Source of the DNA: Paracoccaceae bacterium
Lineage (GTDB): Bacteria; Pseudomonadota; Alphaproteobacteria; Rhodobacterales; Rhodobacteraceae
Assembly: GCA_018607905.1 (NCBI GenBank)
Contig: JABBAP010000028.1
Coordinates: forward strand, 1-37,771
Length of the DNA stretch: 37,771 bases
Direction of reading: 5' to 3'
Made by a program: the position numbers and the translations under genes. Position 1 is the stretch's first letter; every line of letters begins with the position of its first letter. A model generated the notes under the pieces. That model did no database searches and was not told the origin of the DNA. It saw only the letters and a list, made by a program, of their open reading frames with translations. Shown here piece by piece: positions 1 to 8,294 of the stretch.

Positions 1-268
1 ATTCTCGTACTCGCCTCCAAATGAAATCAATGACTTAGATCAATACCCGCTTAGCGCATTTTAAGAATGTGTGCGTTTTCACATCAATTAAGGAAATTCG
101 TACTGACCACTCTTTGCCCAGCGCAATTTATTGATGCAATTTGAGTGGATTGTGATGCGTCTCCAGAAGTGCCCACCGCCGCTATTTCCGCTATTCCGCT
201 ACACGAGAACGGTATAATGGAAGAAAGTCGCAGACTGGCAGTCCGATTGGCCCTAGAACCATTCTTGC
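1..268. other. Left-edge region, no intact gene; possible gene tail and decayed wbqC 5' part
   Basis: No convincing intact gene is present here. From the window edge, one plus-strand frame stays open for 20 codons and stops with TAA at 62-64; it could be the C-terminus of a gene that begins outside the window, but the residues are not recognisable. A second frame at about 85-129 reads I-K-E-I-R-T-D-H-S, loosely like the segment that precedes the conserved Ile-Glu-x-x-Tyr region in WbqC proteins, and then hits a stop. A third frame is open from about 144 to 276. Together this looks like decayed or rearranged coding sequence upstream of the WbqC-like fragment. This is inference. Confidence 0.3.
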
Positions 269-724
269 GTGATTGAAAATTGTTATGGCAGATCAGCATA
301 TTACGATGAAATCCTTTCCATTTTTGAGCATGCAAAATCGGGCCAAACCCTTTGCGATTCCATCATTTCCAGCTCGCAATCTCTTTTAAAAGCCGTTGGT
401 GTTACGCAAACTCAAACCCCTCGCAAAAGCTCCGAAATGGAGGTTTCAGGCGTGGGCAGCGAACGTGTGCTTGATCTGATGAAAGCGGTAAACGGCACGC
501 AATACATCACTGGGTTCGGGGCAAAAAACTACCTCGCGCATGAGCTGTTTGAAAACGCTGGGATTGATGTGAAATACATGAATTATGATGCTCTGCCTTG
601 GCCCCAACATACGCCAGAATTTACGCCTTACGTCAGCGCGCTTGATCTTGTTGCAAATGTCGCGCCGGAAAACCGCAAGGCGCATTTGAACCCCAAAACC
701 AATGATTGGCGCAGTGTAATTTAG
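269..724 (+). pseudogene. WbqC-like family protein, 5'-truncated
   Basis: The 151 residues match the C-terminal two thirds of WbqC-like proteins, which usually run about 220-240 residues and occur with polysaccharide or glycan biosynthesis genes. Visible hallmarks are an I-E-N-C-Y-G-R-S-A-Y-Y start, a G-S-E-R-V-L-D-L-M-K-A-V helix, the T-Q-Y-I-T-G-F-G-A-K-N-Y-L segment, and a terminal S-A-L-D-L-V-A-N-V motif. The N-terminal part, normally beginning with an A-I-x-Q-P-x-Y-x-P-x-x-G-Y segment, is absent: an in-frame stop lies at 254-256, and the only nearby start is a GTG at 269 without a clear ribosome binding site. I therefore call it a remnant, although expression of a short protein from GTG cannot be excluded. 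No glycan gene is visible next to it; the downstream neighbour is convergent. Confidence 0.65.
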
Positions 725-755
725 CAGCGTTATTGAAAGCAAAAGCCGCGAAACC

Positions 756-1529
756 CTACTGCGCAGCGGTTTGCACACCCATTCGCCCAGCGCGGTAATC
801 ACGCATGGCTTGGCCAAAGGCCTCAAATAGCGGCTTTGAAACCATGTCCATGTCCGCTTTCCATTCGGGATGCCACTGCACCGCCAATGCAAACCCAGAT
901 GCGCCCTCAACGCGGATCGCTTCTGGTGTGCCGTCAGGGGCATGGCCTTCGATCACGATACGTTCGCCCGCGTCTTTGATGCCCTGCCCATGCAGTGAAT
1001 TTGTCTTCACCACCGTGCTGCCCCAAATCTGTTCAAACACACCACCTTTTTGCAGGTTGATGTCATGGCGCAGCGCGAATTTCTCCTCAATCGTGCCCTC
1101 TGGTGGCATGCGGTGGTTCATACGCCCGGGCAAATCGCGGATTTCTGGATAGAGCGACCCCCCAAAGGCCACGTTGAATTCCTGAAAGCCACGGCAGATG
1201 CCCAAAATCGGAATGCCCCGTTCGACACAGGCACGGATCAGCGGCAATGTCAGACGATCACGATCCCGATCAAACGCGCCATGCGCTTCGGTGGCTTCTT
1301 CGCCGTATTCTTCGGGGTGCACATTCGGGCGCGCGCCCGTGAAAACAAACCCATCAAAAATCGAACACAACTCATCGAGCCCGTTCACGTCAGGTATCGC
1401 AGGCACCACCAACGACGTCGCATCACAAACCTTGGTCATCGCTTCGATATTGTGCACGCCACACGCCTGCGCAGGATAACTCCCGTCTAAAAGATATGAA
1501 TTACCACTGATGCCAACGACAGGACGCAT
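756..1529 (-). CDS. Gamma-glutamyl-gamma-aminobutyrate hydrolase family protein (class I glutamine amidotransferase-like)
   Basis: This 257-residue cytosolic protein belongs to the peptidase C26 / PuuD family, whose members hydrolyse gamma-glutamyl amides such as gamma-glutamyl-GABA in putrescine breakdown. The catalytic triad is visible: nucleophile Cys112 in G-I-C-R-G-F-Q-E, and His220 with Glu222 in Q-W-H-P-E-W. The N-terminus P-V-V-G-I-S-G-N and the F-T-G-A-R-P-N-V-H-P segment (about 63-72) fit the family. Length is normal. The ATG at 1529 follows a weak purine-rich AAGAG. It lies downstream of glcB-glcG on the same strand but a terminator separates them, so it is probably its own unit. 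No other putrescine gene is present, so the exact substrate is open. Confidence 0.88.
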   Translation of the reverse strand: MRPVVGISGNSYLLDGSYPAQACGVHNIEAMTKVCDATSLVVPAIPDVNGLDELCSIFDGFVFTGARPNVHPEEYGEEATEAHGAFDRDRDRLTLPLIRACVERGIPILGICRGFQEFNVAFGGSLYPEIRDLPGRMNHRMPPEGTIEEKFALRHDINLQKGGVFEQIWGSTVVKTNSLHGQGIKDAGERIVIEGHAPDGTPEAIRVEGASGFALAVQWHPEWKADMDMVSKPLFEAFGQAMRDYRAGRMGVQTAAQ

Positions 1530-1547
1530 GTTTGCTTACTCTTGTAA

Positions 1548-1564
1548 ATTCTGATGTCCAGAAT
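1548..1564 (-). promoter_or_regulatory. Inverted repeat upstream of the C26 hydrolase gene
   Basis: A perfect 6-base inverted repeat, ATTCTG and CAGAAT with a 5-base spacer, lies 19 bases before the hydrolase start. On the minus strand a TTGGTC-like element precedes it, so the palindrome would sit within or next to a promoter and could be an operator. The regulator is unknown and no -10 hexamer is convincing. Confidence 0.3.
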
Positions 1565-1604
1565 GTGACCAATCCCCAGTCGGGATGCAAGTGCCAACCT
1601 GCGC

Positions 1605-1627
1605 AAAAAAGGCGCCCGAAAGCGCCC
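1605..1627 (-). terminator. Rho-independent terminator of the glcB-glcG unit
   Basis: Read on the minus strand, GGGCGC, a short TTTCGG loop and GCGCC are followed by six T residues, just downstream of the GlcG stop codon. The stem is only five to six pairs but GC-only, and the T-run is clean. It separates glcB-glcG from the hydrolase gene further downstream. Confidence 0.65.
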
Positions 1628-1653
1628 ATTTCAACTCAATTGAACACGAGGCC

Positions 1654-2082
1654 CTAGGCTTCGGCAGCAAAGGTCGCCGCTTCGATGCCCGCAATCGCGC
1701 ATAAAACATCGTTGTCAGCACTATCGCCTGTTACGCCTACTGCGCCCAGAACCGTGCCTTTTTTGTCCGTCACCAAAACGCCGCCAGCCACAGGGATAAA
1801 CCGCCCGTTGTAAGCGCCGTTCAATGAATCAACAAAATGCCCGTATGTCTCGGCCAGATCCATCATTTTGGAACTTGGCACGCCCATCATGATGGCAGCA
1901 TTTGCTTTGCCTTGTGCAATTTGGAACCGCCCAGCCGACGCCCCATCTTGGCGTTCAAACGCCAAAACATTGCCGCCACTGTCCAAGACCACAACGGCCA
2001 CTGGCTTCATTTCCATTTCTTTTGCCTTGGCAAATGCCGCGCGTATAATTTTGCGGCATTTCGCCATATTCAATCCAGCCAT
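1654..2082 (-). CDS. glcG: GlcG/HbpS-like heme-binding family protein
   Basis: The 142-residue protein is a full-length member of the GlcG/HbpS family, small alpha-beta proteins of uncertain role. Family signatures include P-V-A-V-V-V-L-D-S-G-G-N (about 27-38), F-x-R-Q-D-G-A-S, the Q-G-K-A-N-A-A segment, and G-G-V-L-V-T-D near residue 100 with G-A-V-G-V-T-G-D-S-A-D-N-D after it. Its ATG shares one base with the TAA of the malate synthase G gene (TAATG at 2082), implying translational coupling. In enterobacteria glcG lies in the glycolate operon with glcB, so the neighbourhood supports the name, but glcDEF are not here. The biochemical function is unproven. Confidence 0.88.
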   Translation of the reverse strand: MAGLNMAKCRKIIRAAFAKAKEMEMKPVAVVVLDSGGNVLAFERQDGASAGRFQIAQGKANAAIMMGVPSSKMMDLAETYGHFVDSLNGAYNGRFIPVAGGVLVTDKKGTVLGAVGVTGDSADNDVLCAIAGIEAATFAAEA

Positions 2083-4220
2083 TACTGTGATCCCTTTAAT
2101 TCCAAACGACGTGCATGCAAAATCGGCTCGGTATAGCCTGCTGGCTGCACGGTGCCCAAGAATACAAGATCGCAGGCCGCTTGAAAAGCCAAACCCTGAA
2201 ACTCTGGCCCCATCGGCGTGTAGGACGCATCGCTCGCGTTTTGCTCGTCCACAACCAGTGCCATGCGACGCATGATTTCCATCACCTGATCACGCTCCAC
2301 AATGTCGTGGTGCAGCCAGTTGGCGATGTGCTGGCTGGAAATCCGACAGGTCGCGCGGTCTTCCATCAGGCCAACATTGTTCATGTCAGGCACCTTAGAA
2401 CAGCCGACACCTTGGTCGATCCAACGCACCACATATCCCAAAATTCCCTGCGCGTTGTTTTCCACTTCACGGGTGATCTGTGCGGGCGACCATGCCTTGT
2501 AAGACGCCAACGGAATATCGAGGATGTTCTCAACATGGCCACGACGCCCGCCCGCCTTGATCTTGTCTTGGCACGCCAGCACATCGACCTTGTGATAATG
2601 CAGCGCATGCAACGTCGCTGCGGTCGGGCTTGGAACCCACGCACAATTTGCACCAGCACGGGGATGCTCGATCTTTTGCTCCATCATCGCGGCCATCAAA
2701 TCAGGTGCAGCCCACATGCCTTTGCCGATCTGTGCGCGCCCTTGCAGCCCACATTCCAGCCCAACATCCACGTTCTGGTTTTCATAGGCCCCGATCCAAC
2801 CCTTCCGTTTGATGAAATCTTTGCGCGAAAACGGCCCAGCCTCCATTGACGTGTGAATTTCATCGCCCGTGCGATCCAAGAACCCAGTGTTGATGAACGC
2901 AACGCGGTTTTTGGCGGACCGGATACATTCCTTCAGATTCACCGTCGTGCGGCGTTCTTCGTCCATAATTCCGATTTTCACGGTGTAACGCGGCAGGCCG
3001 AGGATCTGCTCAACCTTGTCAAACACCTCGGATGCAAACGCCACTTCATCGGGGCCGTGCATCTTGGGCTTCACCACATAAACCGACCCATGCACCGAAT
3101 TGCCGCTGTCGCGTTTCAGATCGTGCATCGCGATCAACGTGGTCATCACGCCGTCCATCAAGCCTTCAAAAACCTCGTTGCCGTCTTTGTCGCGCACCGC
3201 AGTGTTGGTCATCAAATGCCCAACATTGCGCACCCACAACAACGCACGCCCCTTCAGGCTAAACGCCGATCCGTCGGGCGCGGTATAGTCACGATCCGCG
3301 TTCAACTTGCGCGTAAACGTCTTGCCGCCCTTTGCAACATCCTCCGCCAGATCACCCTTCATCAGGCCCAGCCAGTTGGAATAGCACAGCACTTTGTCCT
3401 CTGCATCCACCGCTGCAACACTGTCTTCGCAATCCATAATCGCAGTCACGGCACTTTCGATCAAAATATCCGACATAGACGCCTGATCCCGTCGCCCAAT
3501 CATATTGTTGCCATCAAACAGCAACTCCATGTGCAATCCGTTGTTCACCAACAAAATCGCCTCTGGGTTGGAGCGCGTGCCGCGATATCCGACAAATTTC
3601 TCAGGCGCGCGCAGCGGATTGCCATCCATCAACAACGCTCCATCCACAACTTCGTAGGTGCGCACATCCGCGTGGCTGCCCCCGTCAATCGCGAAATGAT
3701 CGTCCAGCATCACCCGCGCACGGGCCACAACACGGCCCCCGCGCCCACGATTGTACCCTTTGCCATCGGGCAAATCGCCCATCACATCGGTGCCATACAT
3801 CGCATCATACAGGCTGCCCCAGCGCGCGTTTGCGGCGTTCAACGCATAACGCGCATTCATGATCGGAACCACCAATTGCGGCCCGGGGATCGTTGCAATC
3901 TCTGGGTCTACATTTTCGGTTTCAATGCTGAAATCTGGCCCCTCGTCTTTCAGATAGCCAATGTCTTTCAGGAAATTCTGGTACTCATCGCGATCATGCA
4001 ATTTGCCACGGCGCTCAATATGCCACGCATCAATCTGCGATTTCAGCTCTAGTCGATGATCCAACAACGCGCGGTTCTTTGGCCCCAAAACATGCACAAC
4101 CTCGGAAAAACCTTTCCAAAACGCATCAGCCGCCACATCTGTCCCTGGCAACGCCTGCGTTTCAACAAATTCTGCCAGTCCCTCTTCAACCTGAAGTCCG
4201 TGTTTTTCAACGTATGCCAT
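2082..4220 (-). CDS. glcB: Malate synthase G
   Basis: This 712-residue cytosolic enzyme condenses glyoxylate with acetyl-CoA to malate, the second glyoxylate-shunt step, and has the G isoform length (about 720). Diagnostic segments are [37 protein letters not shown] and [14 protein letters not shown]. Asp621 in M-E-D-R-A-T matches the catalytic Asp631 of the E. coli enzyme, and Cys607 in G-C-S-K-V-P matches its Cys617. I chose the ATG at 4220 (M-A-Y-V-E-K-H) rather than an upstream in-frame start because a GGGAGG ribosome binding site lies eight bases before it. glcG follows with a one-base overlap. No isocitrate lyase is in the window. Confidence 0.97.
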   Translation of the reverse strand: MAYVEKHGLQVEEGLAEFVETQALPGTDVAADAFWKGFSEVVHVLGPKNRALLDHRLELKSQIDAWHIERRGKLHDRDEYQNFLKDIGYLKDEGPDFSIETENVDPEIATIPGPQLVVPIMNARYALNAANARWGSLYDAMYGTDVMGDLPDGKGYNRGRGGRVVARARVMLDDHFAIDGGSHADVRTYEVVDGALLMDGNPLRAPEKFVGYRGTRSNPEAILLVNNGLHMELLFDGNNMIGRRDQASMSDILIESAVTAIMDCEDSVAAVDAEDKVLCYSNWLGLMKGDLAEDVAKGGKTFTRKLNADRDYTAPDGSAFSLKGRALLWVRNVGHLMTNTAVRDKDGNEVFEGLMDGVMTTLIAMHDLKRDSGNSVHGSVYVVKPKMHGPDEVAFASEVFDKVEQILGLPRYTVKIGIMDEERRTTVNLKECIRSAKNRVAFINTGFLDRTGDEIHTSMEAGPFSRKDFIKRKGWIGAYENQNVDVGLECGLQGRAQIGKGMWAAPDLMAAMMEQKIEHPRAGANCAWVPSPTAATLHALHYHKVDVLACQDKIKAGGRRGHVENILDIPLASYKAWSPAQITREVENNAQGILGYVVRWIDQGVGCSKVPDMNNVGLMEDRATCRISSQHIANWLHHDIVERDQVMEIMRRMALVVDEQNASDASYTPMGPEFQGLAFQAACDLVFLGTVQPAGYTEPILHARRLELKGSQ

Positions 4221-4247
4221 GATAAACCTCCCAAAAAATTCAGCCCA

Positions 4248-4276
4248 CACCTACGCGAGCCAACCCTTTGCGTCAA
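4248..4276 (-). promoter_or_regulatory. Candidate promoter of glcB-glcG
   Basis: On the minus strand TTGACG (4271-4276) is followed after 17 bases by TAGGTG (4248-4253), which places transcription start shortly upstream of the GGGAGG ribosome binding site. The -35 is good but the -10 is poor, so this is tentative. The intergenic region also has to hold the divergent pepN promoter. Confidence 0.3.
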
Positions 4277-4381
4277 ACGCGGTTTCCTAATTGGATTGCT
4301 AAGAAAAACTTATCTGAAATTCCCGCTTGAACCTGCCAGCGTTTCCAGATCATTTTGCATCCAACAATCAGGAGTTTTCAG

Positions 4382-6952
4382 ATGCGCCCGACACAAGCCC
4401 CCACCATTCGCCTTTCAGAATACCAGCAGCCCGCGTTTTGGATCAAAACCGTTGATCTGCACTTCACACTGCACCCCACGGCAACGCGCGTGCGCTCCAC
4501 CATCGAATTTAGCGCGAACGATACCCGCGCCGATGGTCTGCATGATCTGCATCTGCACGGCCAAGACCTGAAACTCATTTCTGCGTCCATCAACGGCACC
4601 GCCCTGAAACCCGATGAAATCCTGATCGACGCCGAAGGCCTGACAATCCCGTCCGATCTGATCCCGCAAAACGGCTTCACGTGGGAAGCAGAGGTCGAGA
4701 TAAACCCAGAGGCCAACACCTCCCTCAACGGACTTTATATGTCGAACGGCATGTACTGCACCCAGTGCGAGGCAGAGGGTTTTCGCAAAATCACCTACTA
4801 TTTGGATCGGCCCGATGTCATGGCCGTCTTTACCGTCACGATTGATGGCGACAGCCCAGTCCTGCTGTCCAACGGCAACAATCTAGGCAACGGTAAATGG
4901 CACGACCCGTGGCCCAAACCCGCCTACCTGTTCGCCCTCGTCGCGGGCGATCTTGTCTCCCACACCGACAGTTTCACCACCATGTCAGGGCGCGAAGTTG
5001 CGCTCGAAATCTGGGTCCGCCCGGGGGACGAAGACAAATGCGCCTACGCGATGGACAGCCTGATCCGCTCCATGCGCTGGGACGAGGTCGAATACGGCCG
5101 CGAATACGATCTCGACCTGTTCATGATCGTCGCAGTCGACGATTTCAACATGGGGGCGATGGAAAATAAGGGGCTGAATATCTTCAACTCCAAATACGTT
5201 CTCGCCTCGCCCCAAACGGCCACAGACCGCGATTACGAGTTGATCGAGGGCATCATCGCTCACGAATATTTCCACAACTGGACAGGCAACCGCATTACCT
5301 GTCGTGATTGGTTCCAACTCTGCCTCAAAGAAGGGCTCACCGTTTTCCGCGATCAACAATTTTCGGGCGATGAACGCTCTCACGCCGTGGGCCGCATCGA
5401 AAACGTCCTGCAACTGCGCGCGCGCCAATTCCGCGAAGACGCTGGCCCCCTCGCACATCCGGTGCGTCCAGAAGAATACATCGAAATCAACAACTTCTAC
5501 ACCGCGACGGTCTATGAAAAAGGCGCAGAAGTCATCGGAATGCTCCGTACCCTCGTGGGCGCAGACAACTACCGCAAAGCCCTAGATCTGTACTTTGATC
5601 GCCACGACAGCCAAGCCTGCACAATCGAACACTGGATCAAAGTATTCGAGGACGCCTGCGACACAGACCTGTCCCAATTTGCCCTGTGGTATGCCCAAGC
5701 TGGCACCCCAAAAATCGGCGTCACTGAGGATTTTTCTGGCGACACGCTCACCCTCACCTTCACTCAAACCAACCCCGACACACCGGGCCAAACAGGCAAA
5801 AATCCACAGGTCGTGCCAATCCGCACAGGATTCATCGCGGCTGACGGATCAGACGCGGCACCAGAACAACTCCTCACGCTCAATTCAGCGAAACAATCCT
5901 TCGAAATCACGGGCCTTTCTGCCAAACCAACGATCAGCTACCTGCGCGGTTTTTCCGCCCCCGTGATCCTGAACCGAAAGGTCGACAACGCCACCCGCGC
6001 ATTCCTGCTCACCCACGATACCGACCCGTTCAACCAATGGGAAGCGGGTCGCGAATACGCGCTAAACCTGCTCCAAGACATGGCAACCAAAGGCACGCAA
6101 CCCGACCCCGCCTTCACTGCCGCGATGCACGCCGTCGCCACAAACGATGCGCTCGATCCCGCCTTCCGCGCGCTCGTCCTGTCTCTCCCCTCAGAGGACG
6201 CATTGGCCCAAGCCCTGTTCGATGCAGGCCAAACTCCAGACCCAGATGCGATCTATTCCGCGCGCAATTTCCTGTCCCTCGCGATGGCTACGCAAATGGC
6301 CGCCGACCTCCCCGCACTTTACGCATCACTCAACGTTGCAGGGTCCTACACGCCCGACGCCACTGCCGCTGGCAAACGCAGCCTTCGCGCTGCAACACTC
6401 GCACTCCTTTCCAAACTCGAGCCAGATTGCACCACCGCCAAGGCCCAATTCGCCGCTGCTGATAACATGACCGAACAACTTTCGGCGCTGTCCACGCTGA
6501 TCGCCAACGATCAAGGTGCGGATGCAACTGCCGCGTTTTACGAGCAATGGAAAGACGACCGCCTTGTCATCGACAAATGGTTCACGGTTCAGGTCTCCGC
6601 TGCCACACCCGAAACCGCAGTCGAGGTCGCGAAATCCCTAACCCAACACGCTGATTTTGATTGGAAAAATCCAAACCGCTACCGCAGCCTGATCGCAGGG
6701 TTTGCAATGATGAACCCCGCTGGTTTCCACCGAAAAGACGGCGCAGGGTACGAATTTTTCGCCGATTGGCTCGCCAAACTCGACCCGATCAATCCGCAAA
6801 CAACCGCGCGGATGTGCGGCGGGTTTGAAACATGGCGGCGCTACGATGCCACCCGCCAAGGCTTCATGCGTAAACAACTTGCCCGCATCGCTGCCCTGCC
6901 AAATCTGTCCAAAGACACGGCTGAAATCACAGGAAAAATCCTCGGCGACTAA
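4382..6952 (+). CDS. pepN: Aminopeptidase N (M1 family zinc metallopeptidase)
   Basis: An 856-residue M1 aminopeptidase that removes N-terminal residues from peptides in the cytosol; length is close to E. coli PepN. The exopeptidase motif G-A-M-E-N lies at 258-262 and the zinc site H-E-Y-F-H at 294-298 with the third ligand Glu317, the same spacing as in E. coli PepN. The C-terminal half matches the helical bowl of the alanyl-aminopeptidase subfamily, ending in W-R-R-Y-D-A-T-R-Q. The ATG at 4382 is preferred over an earlier in-frame ATG because AGGAG at 4370-4374 sits eight bases upstream. It is divergent from glcB and monocistronic as far as can be seen. Confidence 0.97.
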   Translation: MRPTQAPTIRLSEYQQPAFWIKTVDLHFTLHPTATRVRSTIEFSANDTRADGLHDLHLHGQDLKLISASINGTALKPDEILIDAEGLTIPSDLIPQNGFTWEAEVEINPEANTSLNGLYMSNGMYCTQCEAEGFRKITYYLDRPDVMAVFTVTIDGDSPVLLSNGNNLGNGKWHDPWPKPAYLFALVAGDLVSHTDSFTTMSGREVALEIWVRPGDEDKCAYAMDSLIRSMRWDEVEYGREYDLDLFMIVAVDDFNMGAMENKGLNIFNSKYVLASPQTATDRDYELIEGIIAHEYFHNWTGNRITCRDWFQLCLKEGLTVFRDQQFSGDERSHAVGRIENVLQLRARQFREDAGPLAHPVRPEEYIEINNFYTATVYEKGAEVIGMLRTLVGADNYRKALDLYFDRHDSQACTIEHWIKVFEDACDTDLSQFALWYAQAGTPKIGVTEDFSGDTLTLTFTQTNPDTPGQTGKNPQVVPIRTGFIAADGSDAAPEQLLTLNSAKQSFEITGLSAKPTISYLRGFSAPVILNRKVDNATRAFLLTHDTDPFNQWEAGREYALNLLQDMATKGTQPDPAFTAAMHAVATNDALDPAFRALVLSLPSEDALAQALFDAGQTPDPDAIYSARNFLSLAMATQMAADLPALYASLNVAGSYTPDATAAGKRSLRAATLALLSKLEPDCTTAKAQFAAADNMTEQLSALSTLIANDQGADATAAFYEQWKDDRLVIDKWFTVQVSAATPETAVEVAKSLTQHADFDWKNPNRYRSLIAGFAMMNPAGFHRKDGAGYEFFADWLAKLDPINPQTTARMCGGFETWRRYDATRQGFMRKQLARIAALPNLSKDTAEITGKILGD

Positions 6953-7005
6953 TTTTTGCCGCTTTCTTGTTGGAAAACGCAAATGCAAGGGCTGTTTAGC
7001 GCTGC

Positions 7006-7036
7006 TTGACACGACCTGTTTTTGCGACAAACCTAT
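7006..7036 (+). promoter_or_regulatory. Candidate promoter before the membrane-anchored protein / cupin pair
   Basis: A perfect TTGACA hexamer at 7006-7011 lies between pepN and the next gene. The best downstream -10 match, ACCTAT at 7031-7036, is spaced 19 bases, longer than ideal, and would leave a very short leader before the AAGGGGA ribosome binding site at 7041-7047. Tentative. Confidence 0.28.
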
Positions 7037-7054
7037 TTGAAAGGGGACATTTAA

Positions 7055-7573
7055 ATGCCGTTTATTCTTTCCTTCATCGCGCTCGCGGGGGCCGCTTATT
7101 TTTGGTTCAATCGCGCGCAAAACGCCAAAGATGCCGCGGTTGATTTGCTTGATGCGGCCAATGATGTGCGCCTTGCCGCACGGCGTTTCGGCTTTAAGCG
7201 GCGCACGAACGTGCACCCCGTGGATGATATCGACGACCCGTCTGTCGCCATCGCCACCATCGCGACGGCCTTCATTGAACTGGATGATCTACCCACGCAA
7301 AACCAACGCGATCAGCTGGCCGTGCAACTGCAATATCAACTGAACCAAGACCCGAAATCCACAGAAGAATTGATGGTTCTGGGCCGTTGGCTGATGATGC
7401 AATGCGGTCGTCCAGACGCCGCCATTTCACGCGCCACCCGTCGGTTGCATAAATTTGACGGGGTGAATTCGGTTGAAAAACTGATGACCGTCCTCAAAAA
7501 CCTTGCGGGTGAAAAACTCTCGGGCAGTCAAACCGACGCGCTCAGCGAAATCACCCGTGCTTTTCGGCTCTAG
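7055..7573 (+). CDS. Hypothetical protein with N-terminal membrane anchor
   Basis: The 172-residue product is not recognised. Residues 1-18 (M-P-F-I-L-S-F-I-A-L-A-G-A-A-Y-F-W-F) form one hydrophobic segment, probably a signal anchor with the rest on one side of the inner membrane. The soluble part is mostly helical, with acidic and Gln-rich stretches at about 75-110 and a final helical region about 120-165, reminiscent of small helical-repeat proteins but without a clear repeat. The start has a strong AAGGGG site. It ends nine bases before the DMSP-lyase-like gene, so the two are probably co-transcribed and may act together; that link is inference. Confidence 0.75.
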   Translation: MPFILSFIALAGAAYFWFNRAQNAKDAAVDLLDAANDVRLAARRFGFKRRTNVHPVDDIDDPSVAIATIATAFIELDDLPTQNQRDQLAVQLQYQLNQDPKSTEELMVLGRWLMMQCGRPDAAISRATRRLHKFDGVNSVEKLMTVLKNLAGEKLSGSQTDALSEITRAFRL

Positions 7574-7582
7574 GAAACCGCC

Positions 7583-8182
7583 ATGTCTGCAGGAAAATTC
7601 GCCCTTCAATCGCTTTTGAATGAACTGGCCGACGTGTACCAAACAGAAGGTCGCGCGGGCAGTGACGCCGCCGCCAACGCCCTGCGAACAGCGGCGCAAT
7701 CCGTGCCCGAATCCCCTGAAAATATCCCCACGCATTACGCAGATGCCCTCACCCAAACACTGCAAACATCCGACCACCCGCTTGCCGCGCTGATCATCAC
7801 CGCCATCCCCTACATCCGCTGGGGCGGTGCAGATTTACGCGACGGACGCATTCCAGATGCGCTCGGAAATCAGATGCCAATGTGCGAACTGGTTGGCCCA
7901 GACGGCATGTTCCCCAACACCGACGTGCGCGTCGGCCTGTGGATGCAAGAAGCCAATGTTCAATACGGTCCCAGACGCCACGCGGCAGAAGAAACCTTTA
8001 TCCAAATCGCTGGCAGCGCCTTTTGGTCCACGCAAAACTCCGCGCCAACCCAGCACCCGACAGGCGCATTCATCCACCACCCGTCCAACATCCTGCACAC
8101 CTCCAACACCACCGACACACCCGTTTTTGCGGCGTGGCGCTGGTCTGGCGACATCGGTTTTGACAAATACAGCATGAAATAA
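7583..8182 (+). CDS. DMSP lyase family cupin protein (DddQ/DddL-like), active site atypical
   Basis: The 199-residue protein looks like the dimethylsulfoniopropionate lyase cupin family, whose active members cleave DMSP to dimethyl sulfide and acrylate. The cupin core is Y128-G-P-R-R-H133-A-A-E136-E137-T-F139 followed by Q-I-A-G-S-A-F-W, then T-G-A-F-I-H-H-P-S (about 160-168) with His172, and the family-like ending W-R-W-S-G-D-I-G-F-D. Related proteins as I remember them have H-x-H-A-A-E-E-x-Y; here the first His is Arg131 and the Tyr, the general base in DddQ, is Phe139. It may therefore be inactive on DMSP or act on another substrate. The N-terminal 1-75 is helical. No acrylate-utilisation gene is adjacent. 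Confidence 0.75.
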   Translation: MSAGKFALQSLLNELADVYQTEGRAGSDAAANALRTAAQSVPESPENIPTHYADALTQTLQTSDHPLAALIITAIPYIRWGGADLRDGRIPDALGNQMPMCELVGPDGMFPNTDVRVGLWMQEANVQYGPRRHAAEETFIQIAGSAFWSTQNSAPTQHPTGAFIHHPSNILHTSNTTDTPVFAAWRWSGDIGFDKYSMK

Positions 8183-8242
8183 TCGCTTTGCCGCTGCCCT
8201 TGCGGATTTCGAACACGAAGAGGCCAGTCGCGGCTTGCGCTA

Positions 8243-8250
8243 AATTGGGC
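8243..8250 (+). promoter_or_regulatory. AATTGGGC element upstream of gatB
   Basis: AATTGGGC followed by AAACGC lies 52 bases before the gatB ATG. Similar sequences occur at 10917-10924 and 11837-11844, each 41-44 bases before a gene start. It may be a shared promoter or operator element; too few copies are available to be sure. Confidence 0.25.
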
Positions 8251-8294
8251 AAACGCCTAAAAAACCTCAAAATGATGTTTCAAAGGCCAAGCAC

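Noticed and set aside
756-1529. Assigning puuD and a putrescine pathway
   Set aside because: The family is clear but no other polyamine gene is in the window, so a specific substrate name is not supported.
2853-4052. Long open frame on the plus strand (about 399 codons) antisense to malate synthase G
   Set aside because: It lies fully opposite glcB, is His/Arg/Gln-rich with no recognisable domain, and reflects the codon bias of the real gene.
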